Below are positions 61,327 through 64,000 of a stretch of 64,000 nucleotides of DNA, one piece after another (position 1 is the first letter of the stretch; each line of letters opens with the position of its first letter). The DNA is from Anaerocolumna jejuensis DSM 15929. Its GTDB lineage: Bacteria > Bacillota > Clostridia > Lachnospirales > Lachnospiraceae. The stretch is taken from assembly GCF_900142215.1 (NCBI RefSeq), contig NZ_FRAC01000006.1, positions 434,001 through 498,000 of the forward strand. Direction: 5' to 3'. The notes beneath the pieces were generated by a model. That model saw only the letters and a list, made by a program, of their open reading frames with translations, searched no databases and was not told where the DNA came from. Both the position numbers and the translations under genes were made by a program.

Positions 61327-61351
61327 GAAAAAAGAGCCTGTGAAAGGCTCT
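61327..61351 (-). terminator. Intrinsic terminator of the ParA operon
   Basis: On the minus strand AGAGCCT pairs with AGGCTCT, followed by six T. It lies 24 bases behind the cysteine-cluster gene. Confidence 0.85.
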
Positions 61352-61374
61352 CTCTCATATACCCTATATGTAAT

Positions 61375-62055
61375 CTATTTACCTCGTTTAAAGCCCGGTA
61401 GCACCAGTTGTAGCTTATCTAGGTTACCCTCTAGCTGCTCTACAAAATCTATATCAGTATCATATGACACATAGGTTGCTATCATTACTGCTCTCTGCGC
61501 CATCTTTAGATGCTCAGGATTATTAATACTTCTCAGGTAGGTTGATAATTCAAGGACTGCCTTACCCCATGCAAGGCTCATTCTATCAATTTCGCCTATA
61601 GTGTCAGCATCAATCCAGTCTCGGACTGTTTGTGTTTCTTTACCACCGCAAGTTATTTGCTGTAGGAAATACATATACCCTTCATCAGAACCCGGCATAT
61701 GGTAGCGCCCCAATGGATAGATTCTGCAACTAATTGGTTTACAAGTCCCGTGTAAGGTACATTTACCCATCCGTAGGAATCTGCAACTGCCATCCCCGGT
61801 TCTCCTACGGATGGACATTATAGGTAGCCTACTGTCGGAACCGTGGTAGTACTCGCAGTTATCTTTAATAACCTCTGAAATAGGCTGATTAAAGTGTTTG
61901 GCTATCCTAAAGATGTCAAAAGGATTAAGGATAATAGTATCATTATTTTTACAGCACTGCCCTTTACAGGATTCCAAACAGGAAAATTGGAAAATATCAT
62001 CTAAGCCTAATTGTCTTTTCCTCATATCTTCTATAAACTTCTCGTCATACCCCAT
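61375..62055 (-). CDS. YkgJ-family cysteine-cluster protein
   Basis: A 226-residue protein of the CxxCxxCC (YkgJ) family. Cysteine groups are visible at C26, C30 and C34/C35 (SCLESCKGQCC), then CRFL, CTLHGTC and SCRIYPLGR. The family is thought to bind zinc or an Fe-S cluster, but no reaction is agreed. Its ATG shares one base with the stop of the RHH gene (TAATG), so it is the third gene of a ParA-RHH-YkgJ operon. That partner is unusual for a partition system. Confidence 0.85.
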   Translation of the reverse strand: MGYDEKFIEDMRKRQLGLDDIFQFSCLESCKGQCCKNNDTIILNPFDIFRIAKHFNQPISEVIKDNCEYYHGSDSRLPIMSIRRRTGDGSCRFLRMGKCTLHGTCKPISCRIYPLGRYHMPGSDEGYMYFLQQITCGGKETQTVRDWIDADTIGEIDRMSLAWGKAVLELSTYLRSINNPEHLKMAQRAVMIATYVSYDTDIDFVEQLEGNLDKLQLVLPGFKRGK

Positions 62056-62456
62056 TATTTCGCACCTTCTTTCTTCTGATTTTGGATAAAAGTCAATTCT
62101 TCTTTGAGGTACATTTCAAGAGCACTTCGTACAACCGCAGATTTGTCCTTATCCCCACCTTCACGCTGTGTTCTCAGTAGGATAGCAGCGATTTGATTTT
62201 CACTTATATAGTAACTCATCGGTTTAGTAGCAACTCCTTCAGCCTTGCCCCTCCAGCGCTTGTAGCTACGCTCATTGCGCTTTTTCTTGGTTTCTTCTTT
62301 ACTTCCAACAGCACCCATTTTATATGTAGTAGTGGGTTCTTTGGTTTCAGCTTTTTCAACTACCCTGTCTTCTTTATCCTGTTCTACTACTCTATTTAAT
62401 CCAAGCATAGCCTTCAGAGGGCTTTGTTTTACCTGTCTTTCTGCTCTTTCTAACAT
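62055..62456 (-). CDS. RHH partner of ParA, ParB-like
   Basis: A 133-residue protein starting 2 bases after the ParA stop. A charged N-terminal tail (KQSPLKAMLGLNRVV, possible ParA-activating region) precedes a C-terminal ribbon-helix-helix (MSYYISENQIAAILLRTQ and SAVVRSALEMYLKEEL). This matches the small centromere-binding partner of type Ib partition systems. It should bind a centromere near the operon. The 70-bp module at 63448 is a candidate. Confidence 0.8.
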   Translation of the reverse strand: MLERAERQVKQSPLKAMLGLNRVVEQDKEDRVVEKAETKEPTTTYKMGAVGSKEETKKKRNERSYKRWRGKAEGVATKPMSYYISENQIAAILLRTQREGGDKDKSAVVRSALEMYLKEELTFIQNQKKEGAK

Positions 62457-62458
62457 AA

Positions 62459-63235
62459 TTATTTATCCTCCTCAACCATAGTTATTATTTTATCTGCAAT
62501 GCTCTGATACTCTAAGCTAATTTTGGTTTTTGGTGCTTCAAGCACCGCACAAGAACCTATTCTAACGAATTTCTTAGCTGCCGAAGCTCGTGGAATTACG
62601 CCCAATACTGTGTGATTTTCTTTCAAATCCTCTAAAACTACCTTGTCTTCGCTAATTCTGCTATCATACATAGTGGCAACAACCCCAAGTATTTTAAGGT
62701 TTTCATTAATTTCTTCTGTAAGTTCAGAAACCGTGTCATTGAAAAGTTGAAATGCAAAGTGGCTTAACCTTGATACCTCTGCCGGAATGAGTAAATAATC
62801 TGCACAACTGATACAGTTAATTGGTAACAATGATAAAGAAGGTTGACTGTCTATTAATATAAAATCATAGTAATCTTTTATATACCCAAGTGCCTTTTTG
62901 AGCTTATACTCGCGATTTTGCGCTTGGAATAAGTTCATCTCCACAGAGGCCAGCATCGGGGTACTCGGTATTATGTTAATATCTAAACCCTCAATACCCA
63001 AATCATAAATCGCATCTGCTATATGCTCTGTAGCCTTACTATCAAATAATGTAGTAATGTTGTATTCCATCTGCATGGGGTCTATTCCTACACTCTGGCT
63101 TAAAGAACTTTGACTGTCTGCATCCACCATCAAAATTTTGAAATTTCTTTTTGCTAAAGATACAGCAAGATTATAAGTTAAGGTACTCTTACCAACCCCA
63201 CCTTTCTGATTTCCTACTGCGATTATTTTACCCAT
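62459..63235 (-). CDS. parA: ParA-type partition ATPase
   Basis: A 258-residue Walker ATPase of the Soj/ParA group. It has the deviant Walker A KGGVGKST (residues 11-18), VDADSQ, ILIDSQPSL and the following helical domain. It uses ATP-driven dynamics on the nucleoid to segregate DNA bearing its centromere. GGAGG lies 8 bases before the ATG at 63235, so the longer frame to 63250 is not preferred. It marks the element as having a stable extrachromosomal phase. Confidence 0.93.
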   Translation of the reverse strand: MGKIIAVGNQKGGVGKSTLTYNLAVSLAKRNFKILMVDADSQSSLSQSVGIDPMQMEYNITTLFDSKATEHIADAIYDLGIEGLDINIIPSTPMLASVEMNLFQAQNREYKLKKALGYIKDYYDFILIDSQPSLSLLPINCISCADYLLIPAEVSRLSHFAFQLFNDTVSELTEEINENLKILGVVATMYDSRISEDKVVLEDLKENHTVLGVIPRASAAKKFVRIGSCAVLEAPKTKISLEYQSIADKIITMVEEDK

Positions 63236-63447
63236 ACTTTCTTCCTCCATAACTCTCTATTTTTATTGATTACTCAACTATGATGTCATATGTGCTATAT
63301 ACACGGTATACCGCGTTGCAGTCAGGATATCCATAACTTTTTGACATCAAAACTCAAGTTTGTGAGAATGCTACGATTGCAGGGTTTCATCAATACCGTG
63401 GTTCTGGTCGTTATTACAATGAAATTCTCTGGTGCCAGGAAAATTAT

Positions 63448-63517
63448 TAAGGCTTATTAAGACCTAAGAAGTGTAAGCACTGACCTTTATCATTGTAATT
63501 TGTTAGGTCTTAATTAA
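63448..63517. repeat. 70-bp module, copy 2
   Basis: The same signals as at 48421-48490 with the same offsets. Here TTAAGACCTAA and TTAGGTCTTAA form an 11-base inverted repeat. It lies about 210 bases upstream of parA. Nearer parA, the palindrome CGGTATACCG lies at 63304-63313. Confidence 0.7.
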
Positions 63518-63605
63518 ATGCAAAAAAAGAAAAGTACCCCAAGTTGAGATACTTTTGAATGAAACTGGCTAGAACTTACCATATTAGCTACAATAATTAA
63601 TCTGC

Positions 63606-63642
63606 TCCACTGGGGATGCGGGGCACAATGTAAATTGTGCCC
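63606..63642. other. Structured GGGATGCGGGGC hairpin element, copy 2
   Basis: GGGATGCGGGGC at 63613 is an exact 12-base match to 35923. It runs into the stem GGGCACAAT/ATTGTGCCC. It lies between two leftward genes, without a T-run. Confidence 0.55.
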
Positions 63643-63733
63643 TCGACTGCAAAGGTTGTGCCTATGCTCCTAGATAAAGAAAGGCAGAAAAAAAGTACCC
63701 AATCTGCTTAGTGATTGGATACCCATTCCTATC

Positions 63734-64000
63734 TTAATATTCACTATCTAAATACATACAACAATATTTTATTCCACTCTCAATAATGATTTTAAAAGTA
63801 TCTGTTGGTTTTTCTACTTCATATTTACATTTATATATCTTTGCATAAGCAGGCTCGCGTCGATTCATTACTATTGCTTGTCTACCCTCATTATCTGCAC
63901 TTACAAAATATATTTGAGTTCCTTGTGTATACTCTACGGGCATCTCCTCAGCCAATTTAAACAGTATCTTAATTAATCTTAGAGGTATTTGTTTATACAC
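63734..64000 (-). CDS. Unknown protein, runs off the right edge
   Basis: At least 88 residues, open to the window edge. The first codon in view is GTG at the very edge, so the true start may lie outside. The visible part is soluble and mixed alpha/beta, with no recognised motif. It runs in the same direction as parA, behind the structured hairpin element. Confidence 0.6.
   Translation of the reverse strand: MYKQIPLRLIKILFKLAEEMPVEYTQGTQIYFVSADNEGRQAIVMNRREPAYAKIYKCKYEVEKPTDTFKIIIESGIKYCCMYLDSEY

Overview
The window looks like a chromosomal segment of a spore-forming, low-GC anaerobic Firmicute of the Lachnospiraceae/Clostridia type, interrupted by mobile DNA. The evidence is the gene set (an IscR-IscS-NifU-MnmA cluster, a SpoVB-like flippase, DegV, a PDZ/radical-SAM DUF512 protein, a YesM/YesN-type two-component system with a sugar ABC importer), strong AGGAGG-type ribosome binding sites and sigma-A promoters with 17-bp spacers. 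No rRNA, tRNA or CRISPR array was seen.

Region 1 (1-24.0 kb) is ordinary chromosome. It holds the 3' part of a histidinol-phosphatase, a divergent-promoter isc/mnmA operon, a spore polysaccharide flippase, and a membrane PAS-PAS-GGDEF diguanylate cyclase. In front of the cyclase lie a c-di-GMP-I riboswitch and an intrinsic terminator. Next come a ParB-like orphan, the DUF512 protein, DegV with a small partner, an ABC sugar importer without its ATPase plus a histidine kinase/AraC response regulator pair, a CCA-adding enzyme coupled to an RlaP-type nucleotidyltransferase, and an AAA ATPase.

Region 2 (24.5-31.6 kb) is a tandem pile-up of related integrative elements. Three direct repeats (A about 24.58 kb, B about 25.86 kb, C about 31.49 kb) each encode, on the minus strand, the same short protein C-terminus (YYVYQ..xY.L-stop). 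They separate a remnant with an autoregulated winged-helix regulator (A-B), a 5.6-kb element (B-C) and a large element starting at C. The 5.6-kb element has a frameshifted integrase, an excisionase, a candidate HEPN ribonuclease, another unknown gene, a phased dyad array and a DUF6061-like gene. The homologous element ends left of B and left of C carry repeated TGACACC sites, likely integrase arm sites.

Region 3 (31.6-64 kb, open at the right edge) is a large, more AT-rich element with an intact tyrosine integrase and excisionase, and many plasmid-like traits: ParA plus a ribbon-helix-helix partner, a serine recombinase, iteron-like tandem repeats, and a 70-bp module present twice with identical internal spacing. 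An operon of seven mostly unknown genes (including a possible ADP-ribosyltransferase-fold protein and a GTRG protein) runs left from about 38.4 kb and faces an XRE regulator across shared operator-like repeats. The rest is rich in secreted and surface proteins: an FN3-like protein, a DxxGY pentapeptide-repeat protein, a LysM/GH18-like protein that lacks its catalytic acids, an SLH protein and a 1,301-residue exported protein. A five-gene operon at 57.8-60.9 kb encodes two paralogous exported or inner-membrane proteins, a DUF1232 membrane protein, an unknown protein and a MerR-like regulator. No relaxase, VirB4, capsid or replication initiator is visible here, so the element's class (ICE, integrated plasmid or phage-plasmid) stays open. 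The strongest candidates for new biology are the HEPN cargo element, the paired-membrane-protein operon with the SLH/giant-protein operon, and the repeated noncoding modules.
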